This document shows, piece by piece, positions 10,722 to 21,493 of a stretch of DNA of 64,000 nucleotides (position 1 is its first letter; the number at the start of each line of letters is the position of its first letter). The stretch covers positions 33,006,166 through 33,070,165 of the forward strand of contig OZ022508.1 in assembly GCA_963989385.1 (NCBI GenBank). The letters are read 5' to 3'. The position numbers and the translations under genes were made by a program. Source of the DNA: Ctena decussata. Its lineage: Eukaryota; Mollusca; Bivalvia; Lucinida; Lucinidae. The notes under the pieces are model-generated. The model was not told the origin of the DNA and did no database searches. It saw only the letters and a list, made by a program, of their open reading frames with translations.

Positions 10722-13700
10722 TCAACTGATAATATCATTTCTTAACTTACTTGCAAAATATATGTACTTCGAAAGATTCAGTATTTCGTTTTTGTTTACC
10801 GATGACATTAAACTATCGAATTTATTGAGAGTTGGCCAAGAACAATAATACGGCTTCATGAATTTTTTGCGCAAATCTCTATATGTGGGACAAACTAAGA
10901 GGAAGTGATACTCGTTTTCAACAGAATTTGTAGCACAAAGTTTGCAAATTCTGTCACTTTTTGGTATATTAAAATAACGTCCTCTTTCAATTTCTAAAGC
11001 GTGTGATGATAATCGAAATCTACTTAAACATATTTTAAATTTTCGTTCATGTATGCTATCGAGATATGGTTCTAACACAAAGGAATGTTTATAGCGGCTA
11101 TACGATGCAAGTCTTTGAGAATTGTTGATATTACTATACCAGCTCTGATAGTATTGATCCAAAATTCGTTGTTTAATTAAAGGTAAATATACTTTTATAT
11201 CATTATTCCGTTGATTCGTCCATATATATGCTAGCCCTAAACCTTCAAGCATCGATTTTATTTGATATGCCCAATTTAGTTTGTTATATGTTATATTATT
11301 TTCTGCGTCGTTTTTCAACATTAAGTATATGTGTTTTATAATGCAGTCATCGTCAGATTTTAATATTTTTATCCAATATCGAAACATATGCATTTTTCGC
11401 ATCACACTTAAAGGGACCCTTCCTAATTCGCCATATAGTCCTGTTAAATTAGTAGATTTATTTACACATAAGAGTTTTCGTAGATATTTTGTATGAATTC
11501 ATTCTATATCTTTACCCTCGTTTAAGCCCCATACTTCTGATGAATAGTTCAAGACTGACGCTACTAATGTATCAAACAGTTTGCATTTGTCGCGGGTTTT
11601 AAATTCGTACTGACTGAATACCGAGAAGAGCCTGTGCATTGATTTTGAAGCATGTTCAGCTATGCATTTTTGTGTTCTATACCAATTTCCGTTTTTGAAG
11701 AAAAATATTCCCAAATATTTAAAAGACGTAACCAATTCTAGTTTTTGACCATAAAGATAAAAATTAAAGTTTGTATGCCTACCACCTTTTTCAAATTAAC
11801 ACCTTGGTTTTGTCTACGTTAATTTTCAATCCCCATACATTACAGTAAACTTCAACATCGTTCAACATCGATTGCAGAGAGTTTGGGGAGGTTGCAAATA
11901 GAACCTGATCGTCGGCATATAATATGAGAAATAATTTGAGCTCGTCTGTTGTAAAGATTTTTCTGTTCTGTTCTGTTCAATTCTCGTATCGACGTTACCC
12001 AAGTGGCTCAACGGTACGTAACCATAGTTGCACACACCTGGCGCCGGGTGTCCGTCCAAGGCTGTTGTAAAGATTCCATCTAAATCTGTATTTATGTTAG
12101 CTAAAATGTCATTAACAAACATCATGAATAATAAGGATGAGCTTGGATCTCCTTGTTTTACCCCCAGGCGAGAATTGATATAATTAGATTTTTCTCTGTT
12201 ATGCTTTATGACAGAACGTACTGTGGAATACTTTGCTTTAAGAGCATTCGTCATTTTAGAACTTACATTTTCTGACAATAGTTTCTGCCATAGAAACAAA
12301 CGATTTATTTTATCATAGCATTTCTCGTAATCTATGAAAATGCTGTAGAGTTTCTGACCAGAGTTTAACACTTTTGTTACTATAGAATTTAAAATAAATA
12401 TACAATCTGTTGTACTTTTACCTTTTTGGTATCCGAATTGACAATTAGATATTTTTTTTTCATATTTTTCTGTCCATACCGTTAATCGGTTCAGTAACAC
12501 TTGCGAATAAATCTTTGCTAAAATATTATTCAACGTAATTCCACGATAATTTTTTTGCTATATTTGGATCCCCACCTTTGAATAAAGGAACAATAAATCC
12601 AACTCCCCAGTTTTCGGGGTACTGTGCTAAATAATGTATTGAAAATAGAAACTAGATGTGGCGAAATAATATCATATGAAGCTTTTATAATTTCGGCAGA
12701 TATCTCATCTGGGCCGCTTGCTTTACTATTCTTTTGCTTGAAAACTGCTCGACGAATTTCTTGCCCTGTAATTTGACCATCTAACTCATCATCTCTTATA
12801 TTATGTGAAAATTCTACGTCATTGGATAGGTTATCTGTATCTTGTCCTAGTAAAGTGCTAAAGTGATCGTATAAATCTTCTATTTTAATATCGGTATCTT
12901 TCGGTTTTGGTTTGGTATAACATTTCTTTAAGGATTTCCAAAATTTACGTGGCTGTGATTTTGCAATATTTTCTAATCTTTGCCCTTCTTTAAGTTTAAA
13001 GCGCCTTTTTGCATTTTGACGCGTTCTATTATATCTTGTCCGCAAACTGCTAAATATTATTCTATTTGCATCTGTTTTGTTTTTATTAAATGCATTTCTT
13101 GCTGTCGTAAATTCTTGCTTTGCTTGTTTACATTTTTCGTCAAACCACTTTGGTTTATTTGCAGTTGAAAAACTAGTTTTATTTCCTGGAACTGATCTTT
13201 TTCTACTAAAAACCAGACTTGCATTTTCAGACAAAAAATTGGTTAATACCTCAACTTTTAATGTCGCATCTATGGTTGGGTCGGTGCAAACATCTAGACG
13301 TTGTATGTTTCGTTTTAGTAAAGTTTGATATTCAGGTAATTTGTCTTCATCAAATATAATTTTCGACTCAGTTACGGTATTATTTATGCTATTAAGTGGT
13401 ACTTCGGTCTCCGGTGTGCACTTTGTTCTAAAACTTAAGTATAAAGCTGCGTGATCAGAGAAATTATTCCAATTTAAGATTTCGAATTCACTTATTGAAT
13501 TTATTTCAAATTTATTGACTAATAGATAATCCGTGACGCTTAGACCACGTGGAGACCAAAACGTGTAATTTCCGTCTTTATCGGAGAATAAACGACCATA
13601 CGCTATAATATGGTCTGTCGATTTACAAAGTGCTATTAATCGTCGTCCATTTTGATCGATCACGTGATCTTTATTCCGTCGTGTCGGTAAAATATCTTCG

Positions 13701-14290
13701 CGTAAGAAAAAATCATTATCATTGTCGTCATGGTAGATTTTATCATTATCGGTGTCATCTAAATATTTATCAAATTCTAATATATCTGATACTTGTGCTG
13801 TTCTAGAATTTAAATCTCCAGTAATGTATGTTTTTCCCATTTTACTAAACTTTTCAATGCCGTTTTCGATTTCTTCAAAAAAGTCAAAGTCTTTATCAAT
13901 TAGTACTTTTGAACCTGTTGGTGGAATGTAGGTATGACATATATAAATGTCCTCATCAAAATGAAACAAATCTCGATTAATTTTCAACCAAATAATACCA
14001 AAGTCATTTGTTTCAGCAACAGTGATTTTGCTTTTCAGTTCTTTTTTAAAGTAAACTGATATACCCCCACTTTGACGCCCCTTTTTAGTCTTAAGACTTT
14101 TATGTCCAAAAATATGGTAACTTTCAAAGTCTTGTATTTCTAAATCAACTAAATGTTTGTTACTTATCCAGGTTTCAGATAATAAGACAATATCGTACGA
14201 ACGTAGACACTCAATAAAGTCTTCGTCAGTTAATTTTCTCAACAGTCCATTAACATTCCACGAAACTATACGTAGCCCCCTCTGCTCGTC
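10722..14290 (-). pseudogene. LINE ORF2: endonuclease and reverse transcriptase, broken
   Basis: The endonuclease opens with SWNVNGL (codons near 14260-14240), then LLSETWI, YIPPTGS, YITGDLNSR, TDYLLV and SDHAALY. These are the catalytic-site motifs of APE-like nucleases. Reverse transcriptase blocks follow: NWGVGFIVPLFKGGDPN, FGYQKGKSTTDCIF, SIFIDYEKCYDKI, LGVKQGDPSS and the catalytic YADD (11908-11919). The C-terminus (227-codon frame, 10722-11405) has C-x2-C-x9-H-x4-C. Damage is as follows: a frame break near 12620, one extra A in an A7 run near 12548-12554, a 102-bp SINE at 11960-12061 just upstream of YADD, and further breaks near 11795 and 11405-11500. No AUG precedes the endonuclease in this frame. 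The copy cannot make a full enzyme. Confidence 0.85.
11960..12061 (-). mobile_element. Short SINE (family S) inserted in LINE ORF2
   Basis: A 102-bp insert is flanked by the perfect 14-bp duplication CTGTTGTAAAGATT (11946-11959 and 12062-12075). On the minus strand it begins CCTTGGACGGACAC and ends in repeated AACAG, the hallmark of target-primed insertion. Other copies are near 36052-36360 (+), 40744-40842 (-), 40867-40952 (-) and 63862-63946 (-). The opposite strand carries TGGCTCAACGG, which resembles a tRNA box A. The insertion is younger than the LINE. Confidence 0.85.
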
Positions 14291-15427
14291 CTATTCCGTA
14301 ACTTCACGGAAGTTTCCGCCGTCTCTGTCACGAACAAGTAATTTGGCTCCAGCCCATCTCAACGTTTTGCCAGCCGCCTTTTCTCTTTCATACACAGTAC
14401 TTAGGTCGCGGCGTTTCTGTAAGACAGCTTTTGTTTGCTGTACTCCGACCCCAAGATTTGAAGCTTTCAGTTCAGTGCTTTTTCCCATAGCGGTGGTTCT
14501 AACTAGTTCTCGATCTTTGTAGCTATGAAATTTTACAACTACTGGCCTTGTTCTGTTTTTGGGTTTACCAAGGCGATGTGCTCTGTCAATAGAAATCTCC
14601 TTTGTTATTTCTAGTTTTTCAGCTATGAATTGCTTGATCATCATTTCACAATCTTCATTTGGGGTTTCTTGTAACCCGTGAAACAAAAGGTTTTCTCTCA
14701 ACCCTCGAAATTCTAGATCATTAGCTTTTGCTTCCAGGTTCTGATTTTGTGATTCTAATTTTGTTACCACATCATCAAAATCTTTGCATTTGCTATTTAG
14801 CCTCTTTAGCTCTTTATCTGCACTTTTGAGTTTTTGCTTTGTTTCTTCAAATTCATTGTTTATAAACTGGTTTGACTTTTCAACGTCTGTAACTTTTGCA
14901 CCCATGGTTTTAACTTTTGTTTCCAGGCTTTCAACTTTTGAGTTTATCTTGTTAACGAGTTTTTCTATATTGTCTATTTTAGACACCGATAGTTTGATAC
15001 TCTTGATATCTTCAATTATTTCTGTGGCCCACGGTGGTGCTGAGGGGCCCGATGCCGTATTTGAACCTGTGAACTGAGAGTTGAATGGCGGAGACTGCAT
15101 ATATTGGCTGCCAAAAGGCATTTGTGGAAAATTCATACTCATGTTGGTTAAAGCGTCTAAGTTTGTTGTAAAATATTGTCCAAAATTGAAATATTCTGGC
15201 GAGGACTGATGAAAACGTTTGTTTTGATTTTGTGGGCTAGTGTCCGCTGATACACAAGTGCCCAATTGTTTATTTGATTGGTCTATTGAATTTGGCTGGT
15301 TAATCCTACCTTCTGATTTTCGCTCACTTTGTTCACTCGATATCTGAATAGGAGAAATAACTTTTCTCTTTTTAGGTTTATAATATCTCTCAATTTTACT
15401 TTTTTCACATTTTTTCTTTGGAGGCAT
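14291..15427 (-). CDS. LINE ORF1 protein (nucleic-acid-binding chaperone type)
   Basis: An intact frame of 378 codons starts with ATG at 15427. The N-terminus (residues 1-22) is very basic, with KKK, KPKKRK and a KSKIERYY stretch. Residues of about 25-125 are polar and low in complexity (Ser, Asn, Gln, Pro). A heptad-rich coiled coil covers about 140-245. Next comes an RRM-like region (about 245-320) with LLFHGLQE, an acidic helix, IDRAHRLGK and RPVVVKFHSYKDRE. This is the usual plan of ORF1p in L1-like and some CR1-like elements, which forms trimers on RNA. The C-terminal part (320-378) is basic. It ends at a TAG, and ORF2 continues downstream in the same frame. No stop or frameshift was seen. 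Family assignment is from architecture. Confidence 0.8.
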   Translation of the reverse strand: MPPKKKCEKSKIERYYKPKKRKVISPIQISSEQSERKSEGRINQPNSIDQSNKQLGTCVSADTSPQNQNKRFHQSSPEYFNFGQYFTTNLDALTNMSMNFPQMPFGSQYMQSPPFNSQFTGSNTASGPSAPPWATEIIEDIKSIKLSVSKIDNIEKLVNKINSKVESLETKVKTMGAKVTDVEKSNQFINNEFEETKQKLKSADKELKRLNSKCKDFDDVVTKLESQNQNLEAKANDLEFRGLRENLLFHGLQETPNEDCEMMIKQFIAEKLEITKEISIDRAHRLGKPKNRTRPVVVKFHSYKDRELVRTTAMGKSTELKASNLGVGVQQTKAVLQKRRDLSTVYEREKAAGKTLRWAGAKLLVRDRDGGNFREVTE

Positions 15428-15796
15428 GAAGCTGGACCACTAATTGTCATACCGAACATAAAAGTAATCCCAAAAATATTGAATTCTACGTTTTAATCCA
15501 TAAAATCCAGAGAGGTGAAATTTCATGTCCTCACACTACATCACGTGACTTACATGGTTTGCACGGTGTGCGACTGCATGTTTTCACACCTTGGCCAGGT
15601 TTATTGATGACACGAGCAACGAGCGTCATTGATAATTTCATCGATAAATTGCGGCACTTTTGATGATGCGCTTCACTAAAATCACGAAAGAAAAATCGGC
15701 TGAAAAGAAAAAAAAGTGGTACGGCAGATAGCATACTCGGCCAAAAAAAGTGGTCCGGCGCTCGCCGGACCTGCCGGACCGGCGACGACGGCCTTG

Positions 15797-18228
15797 TATA
15801 AAGGGATCATCAGATGTATGCAAATGACCACACGGCATTGTGGACACCTTGTTTATGGGTGTCCGCGGCCATTGTCAACTTTTAAGGAATTTTAATAGCC
15901 CCATTGCATAGCAATTCGACAATTGCTGTAGGGTGTATAACATTTAATCATAGTATCAGTTAAACTAATTTATTTATTACATTTGTCGGAACGACAGTCC
16001 GATTCAGAAAAAGAAATTGTCATAATAACTTAATACAACCGGAGGTATCCAAATGTCAGCGCCTCTGAGACAAGCGTCTGTGTGATTGTGACAGATTTAA
16101 TGGCGGATGTGTTAAGCGTCGCTGGGATTCCGAGACACCATTTGTCATTTTATTCAATTAAACAGAAAACATGCACAAGTAGAAGTTATTTTTTCTCGCA
16201 CAACAATAAATTATCTTTCAGTGAGAAATGTTTCACATTTTTGTAGCTTGTCCAACATGTTTTCTCTTTCAAAATACAGGCATTGAAGACATTGCTTATT
16301 AGACCCCACCGAAAGCAACTCCTACATATTAGGTGCCCGTAACGATACTATTTTATTATGTAACTAGTTTTCAGTGAAGCATTTTACTCTGAAAACTTAT
16401 ACTGCCATTAAAAAGAAAATGGACCGTGTAACTAGAGTCGGTGTAAAGTAGAACGATACACGACCACCAAAAAATCCAAAGCATTCCTTCATTTGCTTGC
16501 ATCTTCCAAATAAAGTTCAAGATTTAATAAGCCAATGGTTACACTGTAGTGTATAGATCTATGCGTTTTATTTTCATACTCATTTGTTTTTAATGCAGCT
16601 CTCGCCTTTTAGATGGCTGCCTGGTGCCCCTGCGGCAGACCTTCTAGTAGGTTCTGAGTGTCATTTCTCTCAGGCCGGGTAAAAGTCCTACAAACTCGGA
16701 GGCAACGTCTTGGCATGATAGAAACATTGTTTACTGGGACGTCAAACCACAACTGAACAATAGCAACTCGTTATGTTTAGTATGGGGTTAACGCTGAAAC
16801 CACCGCATGTCAGGAGTAAAGGGTGTTGTTTTTACCAGCAGACCTACACAGTTGCTAACCATGAGAAGAATTTATATTATACAAATTTACTGATGATGAG
16901 GGCATAATAATCAAATTTTGGGCTACCTCCAGTTCGCATTTCGTTCCGTTTCGTTTCGTTGCAATTTGTTTCGTTTCGTTTCCGTTTCTAGTTTTATAAG
17001 TACCCCGCATCTCTACAACAAAATCAAAACAAGCATGAAGCAAAATAAGCCAGAAGAAAAAAGCGGGTTTTCCAGATTCCTGAAGTATACACAATATCAT
17101 GACTACACATACAAGAGCCAGTAGATTGCCTCGTGGGTCCATGTATGCAGTAAATGGTGCTGATGTAATAAACTGAACAGTTTGAAGAATCTACAGTCAT
17201 ATCAAACAACCTCTTTCAACATGGGTACGTTCTCATTCAAAAGTATGAGCAAGCATTTAGAAATGTTCAGACAACCTATTCCCAAACGACAGAACCTGTC
17301 ATTCAAATGCAAAACATCACTAATGACATATGCATCAGTCAGCCATCACAGATCCGCAAAGTTTGCGCCAAATACGTGCACATCATTCATAATCGAACTT
17401 TGCGACTATCTCTAGCCTGTGAGAAATCAGATTTAGAAGGCCGAATTATTAAATTAAATGCAATGATGTAGCTCCTTCTAGGTCTGAGTTTTACTGCGAT
17501 GCCTGTTCGGGCAGTGAAGCAAATTAAAATGTCTCACGTTAGGCATATTACTAATACTAAGGACCCGCGTTGTGAGCCGTTGTGATTTTGGTGGCCGGGT
17601 AGGATTATTTGTACTGGGCCAAAGAGGCAACTTTGCAAATTGTCAAAGCCATTCAAGAATTATACCACTGTAATTATTACACCATTACCGGAAAATGCAA
17701 TTTTTCACATAAGTCATATCGTAATGTGCAAAATGTACACTGATGAGGGTCGTACAAGATAAAAAAATATTTCAAAGTCTGGCTGCCGTACCACTCATAT
17801 AGGGTCAATAGTTGCAATTCAAACTTTGAATTGAAATTTGATTTAAAGAAATTTACGACATTCGTCGTAACTTTTCTTCAAATGAATATTTGAATCGCAA
17901 CTATTGATAGAATCCAAAAGTATAAAAGAAACGTCTATGATTATATTCCAGCAGTCGCTAAAATCTGGTGAGTTATTTCCACGTACAGGCGAGAAAACCA
18001 TGGCAAAACTGTGTATAAGACTGTGCTAAGACATTACCAGTCTCAGCTTTTAGTCTTTTATAAGTCAGTGAAGAAAATCAGAAAACGATAGGTCGAAATA
18101 CAGCAATTTCTGAGAGATTATACAATATGGGAGAATTATGCAGTCTGTCAAAATATGTATCGCACTATGATACAAACGACGGTTTGATAGAATCATTACA
18201 AAGAAAAGAAAGCACGTGCGGATGTTAA
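15797..18228. other. Gene-free spacer
   Basis: No gene is seen. It contains a GTTTC-type microsatellite (16940-16989). A possible diverged SINE 3' part is at about 16615-16755, ending GGGACGTCAAACCACAA, which resembles the SINE end at 40208. The foldback at 17804-17907 also lies here. Frames of 60-95 codons are not conserved-looking. Confidence 0.45.
17804..17907. mobile_element. Small foldback MITE, copy 2
   Basis: The perfect outer arms TCAATAGTTGCAATTCAAA and TTTGAATCGCAACTATTGA, with core TTTACGACATTCGTCGTAA, are the same as in the element at 9606-9699. Confidence 0.78.
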
Positions 18229-18375
18229 AGACTCAGATCAGCTTTTCGTACCCGCACAGTCCGTCCAGTGTATATTCCCCATATTTGTGTCAACAATCTT
18301 AGGATCATGGAGAATCTGTGTAGCAAATACGCAAAATTTGTCAATTTGCGTAAATGCGCAGGCTGATCAAAGACT
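18229..18375. repeat. Decayed foldback with GACTCAGATCAGC ends
   Basis: Left AGACTCAGATCAGCTT and right GCTGATCAAAGACT are inverted about 145 bases apart. A similar pair occurs at 63609-63699. The motif is shared with the inner part of the GCCGCGACACGAG foldback family, so it may be a relative. Confidence 0.4.
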
Positions 18376-18424
18376 TGTTTGCACATGGAATCAAGCAAAT
18401 TCTCTTGCACGAAAATATATATCT

Positions 18425-18660
18425 GCCGCGACACGAGAAAACCAACAATGTGGTTGTGCGCCCAGCGCAGACTCAGATCAGCCTTGGCATCCGCCCAGTC
18501 TGGTCAGACTCTTCGCTAAGCCGGCTTAAAGGGTAGCTAAGGGACTGAGCTACCTCCATCCGGACAGCGAAGACTCTGATCAGACTGGGCGGATGCCCAG
18601 GCTGATCTGAGTCTGCACTGGGCGCACGACCACATTGTTGGTTTTCTCGCGTCGCGGCTC
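18425..18660. mobile_element. GCCGCGACACGAG foldback MITE, copy 1
   Basis: The palindrome is about 236 bp. GCCGCGACACGAGAAAACC at the left is matched by GGTTTTCTCGCGTCGCGGC at the right. The inner arms CAGACTCAGATCAGCC and GGCTGATCTGAGTCTG and the CATCCGCCCAGTCTG blocks also pair. The asymmetric centre contains GGGTAGCTAAGG and GCTACCTCC. The window holds about ten copies. The left two-base edge differs from the others because the 3538-bp duplication begins exactly here. Confidence 0.9.
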
Positions 18661-18762
18661 ATATATCTGCATCAATTCTTTGCGAAAGGCTTGTTTCATA
18701 ACTCGTGCAATACAGTGAGGTCATGAAGCACTATATGACATGATGGCATGACCCTACGTATA

Positions 18763-18865
18763 TAGAGGATCTTACACCAGTGGTCATTTTATATGAAATC
18801 TATGAAACGAGCTGTTGGCGAGTTTCATAAATTTCAAATGAAATGACCACGAGTGTAAGAGATTC
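18763..18865. mobile_element. Foldback MITE with AGAGGATCTTACACCAG ends
   Basis: The arms are TCTTACACCAGTGGTCATTT and AAATGACCACGAGTGTAAGA. The centre, near GAAACGAGCTGTTGGCGAG, is flanked by AAATCTATGAAAC and GTTTCATAAATTT. Two more copies are at 22301-22403 (direct) and 21756-21858 (inverted), both from the duplication. Confidence 0.75.
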
Positions 18866-19841
18866 TGTTTATCATATGAACCTGGAAAATGGGACTTTAC
18901 CGCCTTCAAACTGAACATTATTTCAGTAAGAAAACGCATTGTTGACATCGACGTTGTCAATGACGTTACGTGTACGCGCCAAAGTGTTATTACACGTACG
19001 TGCGATCATACGATTTTTCAGCCACGACGTTATCCACTGAATAACAGCGACGCCATATGATAAACCAAATTTTCCCACAGTATTAATTTTGTACTCTCTT
19101 GGTTCGAAGTTTAGAAACTGAGCAAAAACTGAAATTAAAATTAACGTTTTTGGCTGAACCTGTCTGCAATAATAATTTTGATATTTTGATAGCTTTAAAG
19201 CAGCTGAGGGATTTAGTACGATGACTTTTGACGCAACGACCTTTAATTTAACTACTGATTTTCATCACAAAACTAGAAATATATCAATGCACTTGCCAAA
19301 GTTCTCATTCTGTCACTGCGTTCAAAATTCTCTCAGCAGCTATCGGTAGCCATTTTGGCAGCCTTTTGGGTTATAGCGATCGGCAACCGCACCTTCAGTG
19401 CACCTATCCAGTACTTAAATAGTTCGTTACGGTTATTGAAATGAAAAGTTACATTTTCGGTGGGATGCAACTCACCCACTTTAATTTCAGCCTCCCTTCT
19501 GGTGTCAACTCTAAACAGAAAAAAACACTCCCTTTGGAGCTAATTCTGTCGTCTAGTGAAGCAAAGAGGAAGTCACAAAAGTTGATCTACATTGTAAAAA
19601 TATCGGTCAAGAACACGAATGCCTCTCACATACCATAATTGAGTAATTACGGTATTTCTGGGGCTTAAATCAGCAAAATCAAGGACAGAAAAAAGGAAAA
19701 AAGGAGTTTGATTCGTTATCATGATACAAAATCCTTACCTGCTGGAGGAGCAAATTCTTGCATTTACGAGTTGACCCTAATATAAAAGGAGGTAAATTGA
19801 AATCGCCAAAATTGCTTCACCTGAAAGTGTGTCTATTCACC

Positions 19842-20088
19842 TTAACTCTTTCGGCGCCAAATTTTTCAGACGACAAATTTTCGTCTGCTCAAATCATCAG
19901 ACGACAGATTTGTAATTGGAAATTTTAACAATCTAAAGACATTTTTCATAAAATCAGGCTTTTTAAGTTCATATTTGAATGGCAAACAGTGTAGATCCTG
20001 ATCAGACGGCTCTTTTAAGAGCCGGCTGATCTGGATATACGCTGTTTGCAAAGTCGCATTTTTGCGACTTTGGCGCCGAAAGAGTTAA
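19842..20088. mobile_element. TTAA-flanked MITE with TTAACTCTTTCGGCGCC ends
   Basis: The left TTAACTCTTTCGGCGCCAAA is exactly inverted at the right. A TTAA at each border fits the target choice of piggyBac-like or Kolobok-like transposases. Internal smaller inverted pairs include TCAGACGACA and GAGCCGG. The interior is non-coding. A second copy is at 23380-23626 within the duplication. Confidence 0.8.
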
Positions 20089-20218
20089 AACAAAGGTTAT
20101 TGACCATCTTACACCTATCTATAATTATATTGATGATTGTTTGTTCTCTTTGAGGAAGAAGAATAACACTATCATCAATTACTCTAACACGTATTCGACT
20201 CTGTAAGCAGATGGTTCT

Positions 20219-20441
20219 GGGGCCGTATTCATAAAACGATTTAAGTGGTTGCTATGGTGTTGCTAAGGCTAAATTTCTTTGAAGGAGATTCCCTACAACT
20301 ATGAAATTTGCTCTGGAGGAACAGTCTTACAAAGACTGTTCCTCCAGACCATATTTCATAGTTGTAGGGAATCTCCTTTATAGATATTTAGCCTTAGCAA
20401 CAGCATAGCAACCACTTAAGTGGCTTTATGAATATGGCCCC
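20219..20441. mobile_element. Foldback MITE with GGGGCCGTATTCATAAA ends, copy 2
   Basis: It has the same palindrome as at 6351-6573. The flanks TGGTTCT (left) and TGGTTCC (right) look like a 7-bp target duplication with one change. The third copy (23757-23979) comes from the segmental duplication. Confidence 0.85.
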
Positions 20442-20863
20442 TGGTTCCCAGAACATTCAAGAAAAATCAGGAATATTGCCTAAAAGCCTCTGAAATTTAA
20501 AGTCGAACAGGCAGGACTCGATCCTCTATTTCGAGAGGTGTTGTATAAAACTGTGGACTAAATGAAAAACAGAAGTGAAATCATCCTGCTTCCACATTAT
20601 ACCTGTCGGCAAACCTTTACTGCATGCTGTTCGCATGCGTGACTCAATTTCTCGTTCTTGCGAGAGGTAAACGAGAATTCGTTATGCTCTTTCGTATTTG
20701 GGGCATGGACTCATGTAATGGGTATTATCCAATATCCAGTTTTGAAACGATGGTGGAGATACCGGCTGTTTGATCCATTCTGAACCAGGGTAAGGAAACC
20801 ACCTTGACTTACTTTTGTCCTTCCTTTGCATCCGGATAATTGATGGCAATGACGACATCATTT

Positions 20864-21097
20864 GAGCCGCGACACGAGAAAACCAACAATATGGTTGTGC
20901 GCCCAGCGCAGACTCGGATCAGCCAAGTCGTTCGCTCAGTCTGATCAGACTCTTTGCTAAGGGCTTAAAGGGTAGCTAGGGGTCTGAGCTGCCTCCGTGC
21001 GGACAGCGAAGACTGATCAGACTGGGCGGATGCCCAGGCTGATCTGAGTCTGTGCTGGGCGCACAACCACATTGTTGGTTTCGTCGTGTCGTGGCTC
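20864..21097. mobile_element. GCCGCGACACGAG foldback MITE, copy 2
   Basis: Full length, from GAGCCGCGACACGAG to CGTGTCGTGGCTC. The left arm is more diverged (AGCCAAGTCGTTCGCTCAG) than the right. Confidence 0.88.
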
Positions 21098-21315
21098 ATT
21101 TACAGACCCGTGCGGTCCATGGCAATACCCATGCTGCTCACACGCCATGACAGATTCACAGGGCAACTCAGCATGACGTTACTATGTCGCCATTAATCAT
21201 AAGCCCCGTTGCTCAGGAAATGAGACATACATAGCAGCCCAGTGAGATATGGGCTTAAGCACTGAAGAATTACGACTTTATGGCGCAAGTGAAGCAGCTC
21301 AAAGGTGGGGCAATT

Positions 21316-21427
21316 TACCCAGCAGGCACATGACGTCAAAATGACGTCGTACTAACGTCGATGCGACGTCACTACGTCGCATCGACGTCAGTACGACGTC
21401 ATTTCAACGTCATGTGCCTGCTGGGTA
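21316..21427. mobile_element. Foldback MITE of the CCCAGCAGGCACA type, GACGT-rich
   Basis: TACCCAGCAGGCACATGACG at the left pairs with CGTCATGTGCCTGCTGGGTA at the right. The interior is a run of GACGTC/ACGTCG motifs, fully self-complementary apart from a few bases. Its repeat is at 24854-24965. Elements at 7459, 25791 and 54210 share the terminus but have a TTGATTCAA interior. Confidence 0.85.
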
Positions 21428-21493
21428 GATACACATGGCAGAGAAACACTGAAACGTAGGTTTAGCATATCTATCAACAAGATATCAACAAGA

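Larger units (their letters stand above)
10540..15470 (-). mobile_element. APE-type non-LTR retrotransposon (LINE), inactive copy
   Basis: On the minus strand it reads ORF1 (14291-15427), ORF2 with endonuclease and reverse transcriptase (10722-14290), and a short 3' UTR with an AATAAA signal (complement of 10574-10579). It ends in a simple GTTT/GTTGTTT tail (10543-10571). The 5' end upstream of 15427 was not fixed. ORF2 is disabled by several frameshifts and a SINE insertion, while ORF1 stays open. An L1/Tx1-like or CR1-like clade is possible; I cannot separate them without a tree. Confidence 0.85.
9831..15796. mobile_element. Probable DNA transposon enclosing a nested LINE
   Basis: Both borders carry TATAA (9826-9830 and 15797-15801), a plausible 5-bp target duplication. 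The left end begins CAGGCCCGTCGCCG. The inverted right end begins CAAGGCCGTCGTCGCCGG. Both are followed by GGTCCGGCGGG- or GGTCCGGCGAG-like sequence. The left segment has a GC-rich hairpin zone (9905-9958, CCCCCTCTCGG, GGGGGTTCGGGGG and similar). No transposase frame was found, so the superfamily is unknown. The LINE at about 10540-15470 fills most of the interior. Confidence 0.5.
18425..21484 (+). repeat. Long duplication, first copy
   Basis: This stretch matches 21963-25022 at a constant offset of 3538. I found only three differences by reading (18433/21971, 20560/24098, 20794/24332). The unit includes five foldback elements and no gene. The 65- and 61-codon frames at 19441 and 19866 recur at 22979 and 23404 only because the DNA is copied. 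Confidence 0.93.

Noticed and set aside
12980..13328. Plus-strand frames inside the LINE
   Set aside because: They are antisense shadows of the ORF2 endonuclease region.
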